The translations under genes and the position numbers were made by a program. Shown one piece after another: positions 35,782 to 48,600 of a stretch of 64,000 bases of DNA. Location: assembly GCA_905221605.1 (NCBI GenBank), contig CAJNDS010002359.1, forward strand, positions 119,501-183,500. The letters run 5' to 3'. Source of the stretch: Symbiodinium natans. Lineage: Eukaryota > Sar > Dinophyceae > Suessiales > Symbiodiniaceae. Each line of letters opens with the position of its first letter. Position 1 is the stretch's first letter. The notes beneath the pieces were generated by a model that was given only the letters and a program-made list of their open reading frames with translations, was not told the origin of the DNA and searched no databases.

Positions 35782-35886
35782 CTAAGTTGTTTGTGAACCC
35801 GAATCGATCAATGCATCGGCAATGTCGATCATCCAACTGAACGAGCAAGTGCCGGGCTCTGACATGGCCGCCAGGGTGGCCATGCA
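35782..35886 (-). CDS. Terminal exon of an unidentified gene
   Basis: After TTTGAG at 35,887-35,892, thirty-four codons run to a TAG at 35,782: ATLAAMSEPGTC, then SFSWMIDIADALIDSGSQ. Composition and the clean stop suggest a last coding exon. Likely upstream exons on the same strand are given in the next entry. I do not recognise the family. Confidence 0.5.
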   Translation of the reverse strand, partial: CMATLAAMSEPGTCSFSWMIDIADALIDSGSQTT

Positions 35887-36956
35887 CTCAAAGTTCTACG
35901 TCTTGGGCCAAGAAGTTTGCAAGAGGTCGCTCACGTACAGCAGTGGGGGTTTCAGTTGGACTTGAAAGCACTGCAGGCTTCGTCTGATGGCTTGCCCTCC
36001 ATGGTCGTGTTGGGTAGCTAGCAGTGAAACACTCGCCGATTCAGAATTCGTAGAGGTTCTCTTCCTGCAGCACACTACGATGCCCACTCAGCAGATGTTT
36101 CGGATGCTGAAAACCTACCTAGTGATTCCTACAGACATTAACTTTTGCAATCTGACAGTCCATCTGCACATATCCAAGACCTGTCTTGGAGGTTGCCATT
36201 TGTTTCACATGACATTGTTGGGCGAAGACAAGCGAGACTCCATGGAAAAGATGCTGCGCAACATTGCAAAGCAAGCTTTTTTCGGTCCTCGGCGGTCGCG
36301 GTGGCGGTGCCGGTTTTCGCCGCCTGAACGGAATGATGCGCAGAGAAGACAGCGGGCCAACCGACTATGCCCAACTTTGCCATCGCATTTGACATCATTT
36401 GACTATTTGACGGTGTAAACACAGCCGCTCGGCCTGATATTCAAGCTTGTGCCGGGCATTTTTCAGAGAACAAAGCTTCATGTCGAACAGGTTCGAACGA
36501 AGGGGTGCGATCCTTTCCCCGCTACCTGAGTCGCGATGGTCGTATGCGCATTTGCCCGCGAACGGAACTGGTACGGACATGCCCAGGTCGGGCAAGACCA
36601 AACGATAGTCCCCAAGTCAACGCATGGGCCACTCAAACAACAACATAACCCAAAAACACACGTGCAGTCTCGACCCCCTTAGAACGCTCGCGGTTCGAGT
36701 GCGTGGAATAAGTATGAAACAGTATGAAGATAGTATGATGCACTGATGGGCTGAACGTCACTCTCAATGATCTCTGGCCCCTTGAAGGGTAAGGGCTTCT
36801 TCGAATCCCCTTGCTCCAGCTACAACCGATCTGTGTAATGCGGCAGCTTCTCCTTCTTGTCCCTCTATGCACACGTACATCAATCTGCCAGCACCCCAGA
36901 AGACCTTGGTAGTGCTGGGTAGTGCTCATGTGACATGTATGCCTAACATTTGGAAC

Positions 36957-38910
36957 GGCACCGGCCTCCTCTGCCTCCTTGGCATCGACAATTTTGCTGA
37001 CCTTCCGCATCATTCTACATTAAACTAACTCTTGGAATGGTCTGTAGGTTGAGCAGAAGAAACTATTCGAAATCATTGCATCCGGCCTCACCAGTCTTAA
37101 TACCAGCCTTGCATGGCCAACGAAGTTGAGACGCAATGTGGCAGGGAAGGCACTTAAGCGTTGGCGTGCCACCTGCCTTGAGCAGTCTGGCACCTTTCTG
37201 CCTTGCAGCAGAGGCACGAGCCTGAGCCAAAGACATTCACTGACCCAAGTGGCGTCAAGAAAATCATAGATCCTGGCATTTCGCTACGAGGGCACTTGCA
37301 GTTGAGTAGCTTGGCTGGCTTGTGCTGGCACAGCCTCTTCAGAGGCCTGCACAGTAGGCCACCAGAATAACTCTGTCAAAAGCCCTGTACAGCCAGCCTG
37401 AGATCCTGGAGCGTCCTTGACAGTATCAGGAGGCCTCTGCTTTCCACAATGTGCGCAAATACTGTCCGACCACATGGCTACAGAAGCATCCGACAGCTTA
37501 GCAAAATGCTTTTTCAGCAGGAAGCGAAGGCAAACACACGAACATCAACTGCTGACCGTCGCCTGCTCACAGAAGCTGTGCTAGCAGTTGTCCGATCACT
37601 CCGACTCGCGCGTCTAAGAACCTGTGCCACATACGGATAAGCCTGTAACTACAAGTTTCGCAATGCCACTCTCAAACTTGCTGCGTAGCTTCACAAAGCA
37701 CCTGAACCTTCTCCGAAGATGTCATCTGTGCATCCTGTCGTCAGATATCATGAGAAACCGCGGGCTGTGTATCTTTTGACTGCGAAAGCCTCGATGCATC
37801 TCTCGGCGAATCGTGGTCGACAAAAACGAATAAAATTCATGCTGTGTTCATGCCGGAAATTTATTGTCGCGAAAAGATACGCAGTCCTTGAATAAGTAGG
37901 TTGGTGAAAATCAAGAATGTCTCGGCATCATAGACCGCCACCACTGTTTTGAGACACTTGCATGAGAAATGCGTGATTTTGAACAACAGGTGGACATGAT
38001 GGACATGGCTTTAGCAGCTGACAGCCACGAGCGAACCTTCACAATGCATTCCCAAAACTGACGCCAGAAACTGTGTGTGTGTGTGTCCCAGCTATGTTGG
38101 CCACATGGGATGACGTGAAAAAGTACGTCGTGCGTTTCGCGGCCCACTTGGGGCGCAACAGTGGACACTCCAGGAATACTTTGCAGGGATGCTCGGCGGA
38201 ATTCGTTGCAGATGTGGGAGTACAGTAGGAGGCCCAAGCCAGGTGACCCCTTCTGCTTCTTCTTATTCTTCTACTTCCTCTGAATGTTCCAACATACAAA
38301 AAGGCTTTTGAATCTTAACTTTCTTGTATAACGCTGTTGTTTGTCTAACTTCTACTTATATGCGTGGGCGGAACGTTTAGAACCCTTCGGAAGTTTTTCA
38401 TGAGGCGGGCATCAAATCAGTTTGTTTAGCTGGTCCTGCGTCATGCTCAAGGACGGTTAAAACGCCAACGGATGGTAAATTAGAAGATGGAAACACATGC
38501 GACTCTTGGGGGGGAGGTTAGCCTTTGTTCCAGGAGTCCAGGTTCCAAAGCTGGGGACCCGCCTCTCCGTCAAAGCGAACTCTTCTATCAGGATTTTCCT
38601 GGCCTCTCTGGCCTCTGTCGCCTGGCGCTGCGATGTCCGCGTTTTCAAAACATTCCAAGCACAGTCAACACATTGAAACCTAATCATATTGACAAGAGCC
38701 GGCAGGCGTTCGGATGCGCAGCACCGGTTAGCCGCAGCGCCCATCTCAGAGAAAGTGGTTGGATATGTTGGATGCCGTACCCAGATGTGGCCTTGTGATG
38801 CTTGTTGTCGCCTCGTGTGCAAAAATTCGAAGTCACCATGGAAGTTGATCTGAGGGTCTACACAGGTCCAGCCGCTCGGCGTCTCGAGCCAGACTGATCG
38901 GCTGCACGCT
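36957..38910 (-). CDS. Candidate exons upstream of the 35.8-kb terminal exon
   Basis: Coding-like minus-strand stretches: about 38,820-38,910 (VWLETPSGWTCVDPQINFHG), 38,510-38,690 (FQCVDCAWNVLKTRTSQ, ARKILIEEFALTERR), 37,310-37,350 (ASEEAVPAQASQATQLQVPS), 37,150-37,215 (AQARASAARQKGARLLKAGG) and 36,957-37,013 (KVSKIVDAKEAEEAGAVPN). They lie between the end of PES1 and the terminal exon at 35.8 kb. Joins were not worked out; identity unknown. Confidence 0.4.
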
Positions 38911-39301
38911 CCAAATCTTTGCATTCTGTTGAGTGAATGCAATGAAGACTGAAGCCATCGGAACTTGCGACCTTGGGAGAAAGCTCAGGTTGAGGAACCC
39001 CTTTGTTGGGGTGCACTTCGCCGCAATCGTCCCAGCAAAACAAATGGGTGACACGTCCAGAACTCCTTGCTTGCTCCTGCCAGGCCGACGAATGCACATC
39101 GAAGCTCATAGCTGTCTCAATTGTGATCGTGACTCTGCCTGCAAGAGCTCAAGTTCTCATGCGCTTGCTTTTTCAAGAAGTCGCGGCTTCAGCCTTCCTT
39201 TTAAGCCTGGGCAATTTCTCAAGAAGCCAATGAAACTCTCGACGGTTTTGCTCAGATGCCACCCTCAGGGCATACCACAGAGATCGTTCACGGCAGCAGG
39301 C

Positions 39302-40899
39302 CTCTTGCTTGCATCTTTGCGCTTGGCTTCTGCATTCTCAATGCGTTGCAGCAATCGCTTGTGCTTCTTTGGCATCAATGCCTTGGTCATTCAGTGGAAT
39401 GCGACTTTCCAGCTCGCGCTCGTCAGCACTACAACACTACCTGACAATGCAGCAGCAGTGGCACCTTGACTGCATTCAGTATGCTTGCATGCGACGAAAA
39501 AAGAGCATTAAGGCGATCCAGCGTCCAGCATGGGAGTATTCTTATTGGCACCACTATCTAGTACTCTGTATGAAGCAGTGTTGCTTTTGCGCGTAGTCGC
39601 TCCTCTTCTGCTTCCGATGGCCTGGATGAGCCATGCTTCGACAACCACAAAACGGCAGGCTGACAGGCACTGCCTGTGAGCTGGCTGCAAGTCGTCGGCA
39701 TCCACTGCTCCAGAATCCTGGCGGGTCTGACATGCCAACAGCTATTTCAAAACTCAGTCGGGCCTCTGTTTTAGTGGCGCGTGCCATATTTGCAGCTGCT
39801 TCTTCTTCCCGTTGCCTTCTGAACCTGACAAGCGCATCTGCAGGCAGGCTTCGCTGAAAATTACAAATGCCCACGGATGGCACAGAGCTCGGGTGTGCCA
39901 AAAATAGAAGCATTTAACTATTCAAAAAGGCTGGATTTGTTGGTTCTTTTCCCGCATGCGTTGCAAAAGGTTCCCATTAATATATTGGGGTCTTGGCTCG
40001 GGAGGTGACCAATCTCTCCTTGTCAAAACCCCCACGAAACATCCGCGAGGCGTCCGCGAGTGTTGCGAGCTCTGCAAGGAGCGGAGCTGCAGTTGAAACC
40101 TGCGATGCTGCCTCCCAAACTCAAAACACCAAGAAGTCCTGGTGTGCTGCCCCAAACCCTGAGCTTTGACCTGAGAGTCTAGAGCAAGTTAGTCCAACGT
40201 TTACGGCTGACGGGCTTTGCACAATGTTCCAAACGTGACATATCGACATCTCTGTGACCGCAGCCGGTATGCCCAAACTTTAGGGAACTCAAGAAGCGAA
40301 AAAACACTTTTTCGGACAGAAAACGGCCACTGTTCTTCTCGAAAATCCAGGCTGCGGGGAGAACCGATCCTATCAACATTCCCTTTCACGTGTCAATGAA
40401 AGCATACATGGAACTTTAAACAGAACGCCGCGTGCAATCTTTGAGACATTGGGAAGGCACACAACTCGGTGCGACTCTGAGCAAATGACTCAGAATGCCA
40501 GAGCCCGCTGGACTCCGCCTGCAACTCCTCGAGTGTTCAGCTGAAAGGGTGTCAACACGACCAGAACCGCGACCAGAACAGTACAGACAGTACAGTATCT
40601 GGCGCGGTGCAGTCGCCTCTCCAAAGTGTTGCAAGCTAGTGCCGACAGTGGCCATAGTCACAGAGTCGCCTGTGTCCTGCCAATGTCATTGCAATAGTGA
40701 CTAGCGCCTCAAGAATCTCTCACAGGAGCATCGCCAAAAGCAGTCCTTCTCGGTGTCTTGTTTCCCAGACACCTTCCCCCGCACTCGACATGGCAAGAGC
40801 ATCTTGGGGCAACAGGTGAAAGCGCTGCCGACGATTGTCCTCGGCAGCAAACCGATCCAGGATCTCACGTTGGCGAGGCACATAGCCCTCGGCTTTGTC
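39302..40899 (-). CDS. PES1: PES1 C-terminal exons (charged tail)
   Basis: Exon about 40,800-40,899 ([20 protein letters not shown]) follows SPFVD directly in the family. Then come charged helical exons: about 39,764-39,824 ([19 protein letters not shown]), 39,565-39,621 ([19 protein letters not shown]) and 39,302-39,381 ([12 protein letters not shown], then [13 protein letters not shown]). The last equals the MFGKRRKIREANKLAEKRK segment near the pescadillo C-terminus. A small exon may be missing between 39,565 and 39,381, and the stop codon is not located. Confidence 0.85.
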
Positions 40900-41064
40900 C
40901 TGGCACTTGAGTAGAACGGTGTGCTTGCTAGTCACGGTACTGCCCACAGTCGTAGGGTAGTAGAAGTAGAAACAGCAGCAGTAGCAATAGCAGTAGCAGG
41001 AGCGGTAGCATGAGTGGGTGCTAGTAGTAATCCTCCACGTCGTCCTCGACGTAGTCGTAGTCGT

Positions 41065-41095
<31 letters not shown>

Positions 41096-41114
41096 ATAGT
41101 AGTAGTAGTAGTAG

Positions 41115-41149
<35 letters not shown>

Positions 41150-41256
41150 GTAATAGTACTAGTACTAGTACTAGTAGCAGTAGCAGTAGCAGTTGTAGTA
41201 AAAGTAGTAGTACTAGTAGAAGTTTTAGTAGTAGTAGTAGTAGTAGTAGTAGTCGT

Positions 41257-41288
<32 letters not shown>

Positions 41289-41522
41289 TCGTAGTAGTAG
41301 TAGTAGTGGTAGTAGTAGTAGTAGTAATAGTAGTAGTAAAAGTAGTAGTAGTAGTAGGAGTAGTAGTAGTAGTAGTCGTAGTCATAGTGATAGTGGTAGT
41401 AGTAGTAGTAGTAGAAGCAGTAGTAGCAGTAGTAGTAGTCGTAGTAGTAGTAGTAGTAATAGCAGTAGTAGCAGTAGTAGTAGTAGTAGAAGTAGTAGTA
41501 GTAGTAGTGATAGTGGTAGTAC

Positions 41523-41578
<56 letters not shown>

Positions 41579-41612
41579 ATAGAAGTAGAAGTAGAAGTAG
41601 AAGTAGTAGTAG

Positions 41613-41653
<41 letters not shown>

Positions 41654-41702
41654 GCAGTAGCAGTAGCAGTAGTAATAATAGTAGTAGTACTAGTAGAAGT
41701 TT

Positions 41703-41733
<31 letters not shown>

Positions 41734-41791
41734 CGTAGTCGTCGTCGTCGTAGTCGTAGTCGTAGTCGTCGTAGTAGTAGTCGTAGTAGAC

Positions 41792-41852
<61 letters not shown>

Positions 41853-42530
41853 GAACGCGGCGCGTTCCCGCCCCTACTTTTTTCAGCACTTGCTCAGGCA
41901 TTTCCTCTTTCCTTGCGGGTTTGGGGGGGGGGGGGGTGGGTGGGGGGGGTGGGGGTGGGGGGGGGATAAGAACATCATTCATATTGCATCCACGCCCAAA
42001 ACACTGGTATTTACAGCGTTTTCCCAGTTTGTACAACCCACCGTGCAAGGTTGTGGAACAAGACACGTTGTCACAAGCGTCCATGCCTTTTGCGACCATG
42101 CCCAAAACACTGGTGTTTACGCCCAAAAACACTGGTATTTACAGCATTTCCGCCGCTTGTACAACATACTGCGGAAGGATGTGGAACAAGAAAAGCATTC
42201 ACAAGCGTCCTTGCCTTTGGCGACCATGCCCAAAACACTGGTATTTACAGTGTTTTCAAAAAAAAGTCACTGCCCTGATGACTTCCGGACATGCCCCTCC
42301 ACAAGCCGCCCTGCCATCATAATCCTGTTGCTGCCATCAAACTCGTATCTGACAAAAAATACCCAGTAGTGTGAGAGGGCCCTCCTCCAAATCACCAAAA
42401 TGACTCTACTTCATGAATAACCCACGCCTGCCAGTGTTTCCTGAACCCCCCTTCCCCAAAACATGCTTCCCGTTGTAGGGGCGTGAACACGCCGCGCACC
42501 TAGTAGGAACGCAAGCAGTAGTAGTAGTTA

Positions 42531-42610
<80 letters not shown>

Positions 42611-42647
42611 GTAGTAGCAGTAGTAGTAGTCAGAGTAATAGTAGTAA

Positions 42648-42694
<47 letters not shown>

Positions 42695-45600
42695 TGATGC
42701 AGTGGCCGGTACGAGTGGGCATGTAGAACTCCAAACCATCACTATGTATGCAATGTTTGTGGTCGTTTTTCTTGTTTTGGTTGTCCTCGATATATGAGAG
42801 ACATTACACTTGGCTTGCTGGAGACAAGCCTCACATGCAACACACAATCAGCAAACAGTCGTGTTAAAGGCCCTGCTGAAGCGAGGCAGGCAAGCATCCA
42901 CAAAGGGTGAAAGGTGAGGAGGCCTCAGGGCAAAGAACGGCCAGCAACAAATTTCGATATCACAGCAGCAACATAGCATGACACGAATCTTCTTGCCACA
43001 TCTTGGCACGTGGCGGTGTGCGACCCGCCGCATATGGGGCAATGGGCAGCAAGCAACCTCCCAGATGTCGCAAGACACATAGCTTGAACCAAAACAAAAC
43101 TGTCACGCAAGCTGCGGGCCAATGTTGAAGCAATCGAAGACCCACTGAGGCTGAACGTATTCACGTCCTGAATCAACATCAGGGACTGATACACTTGGTC
43201 GGCCTACAAGTTGACCTAAGGCGTAAGGCGGGAGCCAGGCCGCACTTCAAAAGAACCCGCTGGCCGATCAACTACTTGATGTGTGATGGAGTCACCTGCC
43301 AGACGCATCAGCCGCTCTTCTAGGAGTCTTCGTTTAGAGACGTCGGTTCTGGGCCTTTAGCTGTACCAGCCAAGGGGACCCGGACAAACACACAAGGTGG
43401 CACGTGTACTGTTACACGACCTTGCTTCACTCAGCCATGCTGCCTTCCATGGGAAAAGCGGATCCGGGTCCCGCAGATTCACCAGCTTGCGCGCCTCTCT
43501 CCCAACCCACCTTGCATGTCAGCACCATCCGATGAAATACCAAATTCGGAACGGAACTTGAGCTTCTCTTCTTGCAAGACAGTTAGTTCTTAGCCGAAGG
43601 ACGGCTTTGCAGGTAGGGAGCCTTAAGCACTGCCTTCTTGTATCTTCAATGTTGCACCAATGCGCTTGCTAGCCATATGGCAAGAAAAGTCAAGAAATGC
43701 TGCATTGTTTCCGGACGACAAAAGCTAGCTCTCAGTCTGGCCACTTCAACAGGCTATGCCGCTATGCCAGAGCAACTCCCCGAAACTGAAGACAAGAATC
43801 TCGACTTGCTGCGCCAATTGTGGGACTCTAGTTCCAACTTGTTCCCCATCGCTGGTGCTTTGATGGTACCTTAGCCTTTTTGTCAGTCGCTGTCTTGCTA
43901 GCAGCCAATCGGCTTACCCTAAACACAAGTTGCTGGGCACATGTTTGTCATGTCAGAACAAGGCCCCACCCAACCGGGGACGAAGATCCCGCAGCTGCAA
44001 GGCATGACGAAGGGTTCCCTTGCAGAAAAATCACAAGGCTTGTGAAACTCACATGGCCTCGGCAACTCCGCCACAAAGAAGAACAAAGTATAAAGGCCTT
44101 CACCGAAGAAGCAGCACATGAGCGACACGGCCAAGCAACCCACTGCTCCCGGGTCCTTAACGGCACTTCTCGGTTGACGAAGACACGAAGACCTCTGAAC
44201 GTAGTCCTTGTACGGCCATCTTTTGTTGGTGCATCCCTTCTCTTGCTAAAGACTTCATATATCAGCAAGACTGCCGCGACCTCGTGCACGCACTCATGCG
44301 ACATGCAATCCATCCAGCAACGAATGCTCATGTGCATACACTGACAGAGCTGACCTGGAGGAAATCCAAACTGGTTTTGGCGTGGACTCATGTCACACTG
44401 CTCACATGCCACACGAAAGGTTTTGCAGATACTTGGACTGTGCCACCGGCGCCCATCCCCAGTCGAAAGGTGTCTTGTTCTTCTCGTTTCATACTTAAAC
44501 TACATTTAAACTACAACTATACCAGCGAGGATCCCAAACAGGATGGACTGAATCTCAAACCGGCTCGCAGCGCCCCGCTTTGGTGATCTGCTATGTAACG
44601 GGAAGGGTGTGAGGATTTGTCCGCATAGTGTCGCGTATGTGTTTGCGTTGAACCATTGAATGGTCCTTCTTGTGTTGCGGGTCTTGGTATTTAGTTGTGT
44701 TCCTCGCTTCTTTTCTCCTTCCCACAAGTACGGAGTTTCTGCGAGCCGAGTGAATACATATTGAGCGAGGAGGCGGTTCTAACACATACCTACTAAGAAA
44801 GCCGTGAAGGGGGGAATCTCGCGGTCCCAGCTTCCGGCCACCTGGGAGCCATGAATGGATGAACAGAGCCACACAGAGTCCAGGATTCAGGCACCGTGCA
44901 GCCACGGCGGCCCCCGGCCAATGCGGCCCAAGCATCAAAAGAGAGGATCCAAACAGCAAAACCGAGATTGGTCTGCATAAGTCATGTGTATGAGGCGTTG
45001 CAATAAAGCCAGATCCAAGCTGTAGAAGAAGATGGCTCGAATAAACTCAGGATCTTGAAGGTCTGGCAGGCACACTGCGGTAGCTTTGCACCCCACAACT
45101 GACTAAACATTTCCGCGTTGTGACAAAAGTCGCTCGGCTTTGCATAACTTTGCCAAGTATCTTCATTCTTCCAGCTTCGGCTAAAGCCTCCGCCACCTGC
45201 ACGGGTTCAGACATGCTGAAATGCATTCTGGTGCATTCTTGTGCTGCCGCCGGTTGTCATCGCGGTCTGTGTGAGCGGAACTCTATTCTGTGTTGAAGAG
45301 TTATCTGGCCTGCCTCACTTTGATCTCCAAAGTCCTTCAACACGCTCGTCTCAATTTCAGTGCTGTCCTGGCCCACATACAAACATGCCAAGCCATCCAA
45401 ACTGAGCGCTTTACCACTCACAACTTTTCGTTTAAGTGTCTAGCACATGAGCAACGAGACTCACATGACCGGTGGTCGACGCACCATCCAAGAAGCAGTT
45501 TGTACTAAATTGAATCCCCCGGACGATTGCACATCAAAGCCTAAGCATTGGATGGCATAGGGCTCAAGCGGCTCAGTGACTGCAAGCCTCTTCAATTGGA

Positions 45601-48600
45601 TATTTACAGTCATTCAACCACAATTCAACCACCATTGCTAGGCCCTTGATGCTTCTTTCCCAAAAGACAGGAAGCAGGCTTTGTCTATAAGCAGGCTTGC
45701 CTGACCCAAGAGCTTGCAAAGAGAAACACATTTGCAGCGGGGACCTGGCTGTGCAGCTGCTGCGCTTTTCCTGCCTGCAGCGAGCAGTCGATGAACTCGC
45801 TTCCATGACAGCTACACACTGAATTCTGCAGACTCATCCGTTGGCGGGTCTGAATTTGTCGCAAGTTGCTTTTGTCAGGTTCTGATACTTTTCTGCCGGT
45901 CTTGCACCGCACTCCCGACCACACCATCACAACACCATGCATCGTGTTGGTGTCAATTGGCTAGGCCCGCTTGCTGCCACACCGATATAAGCAGTGCTGT
46001 TTTAAAGTATAGAAAACGGAATATACACCCACACATCAGAAAGTAAACATATACTGAAAAAACAAATATGTATACATGTAGCATCATACAATAGTATATA
46101 CAAAACTCGTACATTTGATTATAGAAATAAATATGTGCATATATAATGTGGTACCCCGCCCCCGCCCCCCACCCAGCCCCAATGCCTACTTCCTGCTGGT
46201 CTAATTTTTCCTTAGAACATTGTCTTGTTGGAGGAGCACACCCCTTCTGGATTCATGTTGTCCTCTAAACATTGGCTGCTTTTTGTCCAGCGCAGCGCTT
46301 CTGCAGTCCCAAGCCTCCAGAGTGACTGTCCCAAAAAACCAATCGTTTTCATAAACAAAAAGCAACGGTGCTGTACTGTCCCAAAACAACCCAAAAGATG
46401 CAACCTTTTGGAACCTCCAGGCCATTTAGTGCCCCGAGGTCTCTAAAGATTGTGTGTTGTGGCTTTGGCCAGTACAGCGTTTTTGCACTTTTCCCTAAAA
46501 GGTTGATGCTATGGCCAAAGTACAACGTATTTGCAGTCCCACACCGTCACAAAAATATCTTTTGGAACCTCCAGGCCATTTAGTGCCTCCAGGATTCTAT
46601 AGATGCTGTTTGTTTTCTTTCGGACAGTACAGCGTTTTTGCACTTCTCTCCTGTAAAGATATTCCCCAAAGTGCTGTACTGTTCCAAAGACACCAATCTT
46701 TCAACCAAAACAAGCAAAATGCTGTACTGTCCCCAAACAGAACAAGCCTTCAAATCATTATCAGGTTAACTTGGGGGAATACATATCTAACTAGACAGCG
46801 CAACCCTGGTCGGTTCAATTGGTTTGATAGACGCCATCATGCTTTTGAACTGCAAGTGTTTGTACAATTGACCCCGTATCCACACTTCCCGCCGTCCTTT
46901 TCCTCTCCATGGGTGCCAAGACAAGAGTAGACACGTGGGCTTATCTGGCCCTTTAATTGTCATTCTCTAAATGATACGATGAGACATGCATATATACAAA
47001 AAATAGTATAATTTCATATATAAATTTGCTCTGTATACGATATGCTATGTTATATATATATATATATGGTACCCCCCCCCCCCCAGTGACCTACCCTTTG
47101 AAAAATGTAGATTAATCCAATGCTGGCTTATCGGGGTCTGTGAGGTGTAACTGTCCTTCACTACCCGGTGATTAACTACGCGACTTTTGGGCCTTCGTTG
47201 TTGGTTTTTTGTTAAAAAGGCCGAAAAAGGGTAGGTCGCTGGGGGGGGGGGTAGCATATATGGTACCCCCCCCCAGTGACCTACCCTTTTTCGCCTTGTC
47301 TCAAGTCACCCAGCTGCACTGCAAGCAAACTCTGAGTGCAATATAGCGTATTTCCTACGGCGTAGACTAAAATACAACTAAATTCGCATACACGGGACAG
47401 TAGAAAACCAAAAATGCCAAAACCAACAAAAACCAAAAATACCAAAACCAAAAAAACCAAACAAACCAAAACCAAAAAAAACAAAAAAAAAAATCGGAAC
47501 TCTCAGGAATTCCTATGAGGCTTCTCCAAGAGTCCCGGAAAATTGGTTTTTTTTGTTTTTTTGTTTTTTGGGGTTTTTTTGGTTTTGGTTTTTTGGGTTT
47601 TTTTGGTTTTGGTGTTTTTGGGTATTTTGGTTTTGGTATTTTGGCTTTTTGGTTCGCCTTCACGGTCACGAGGCAACAACTACGCATTTTTAAGTGTGCT
47701 TATGCTAATTGTGCTTTTCAGAAATAGTATACAAGTGGTCTTTTAGTGCTTCAGAACTATTTGTTTCGTTATTATGTAAGTAGAACCGCTTCGCTTCTTT
47801 TTCAAGTAGTGTTTTGTGCATCTCTTGGTTGTGCTCAAGTGTAGTAGACCTTATTCAGCCATTACTTGGTGCTCTGGTAGCTAAATTCGCATGGATAATA
47901 TTTGCCTGGTAAAAGCGATTAATTATCTAGAAGCAGCATTTGCAATACTTGTCTTGAGAAAAAGCATTTATTGCTTAGAATTGTTCGCTTAAAAAGTGAC
48001 TCCTACTCGTCCAGGGATACCCCAGCACGCTATAATCCAAAATTTCACCAGAGATTCTCCTGAAAAACTTGCGCTTTTGGATGTTTTTTTGTATTTGTGA
48101 ATTTGCTTGTGTATGGCCTTCACTAAGTACTTTTCTAGGATTATTGTGCATTTTTTTAGTCTGCTTGTGCAAGTTGTGTTTTTCAAACATAGTATATAAG
48201 TGGTCTTTATTGAGTACTTCAGACATCTTCGTTTCATCGTTATGTAAGTAGAACCGCTTCTATTTCCATTATTGTGCATTTTTAAGCTTGCTTATGCAAA
48301 TTGTGCTTTTCAGACATAGTATATAAGTGGTCTTTATTGAATACTTCAGCAATCTTTGTTTCATTGTTATGTAGGTAGAACCGCTTCCATTTCCGTTAGT
48401 GTTTATTTCGTATTTGGTTGAGAATGGTCCTTTAAATAGTATTCACTTGAGTCAAATTGGGCTTTTTGCTTAAGAATTACTCTAGTAGTTAAATTCGCAG
48501 AGAATGAATATTTCTACTATACAAACTTTTGCATGAATATGTAAACATGAGGTATTTCAGTGGACTTTGCAGATAGTATTTCAATAATACTTTGCCTGGT

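Noticed and set aside
41014-42369. Very long poly-Ser, poly-Val and poly-Thr open frames on both strands
   Set aside because: They are translations of the AGT/ACT microsatellite in three frames; the real PES1 exons lie on either side.
47281-47746. Phe/Leu/Val-rich frames resembling membrane proteins
   Set aside because: Translations of the GGTTTT hairpin arms; no surrounding gene structure.
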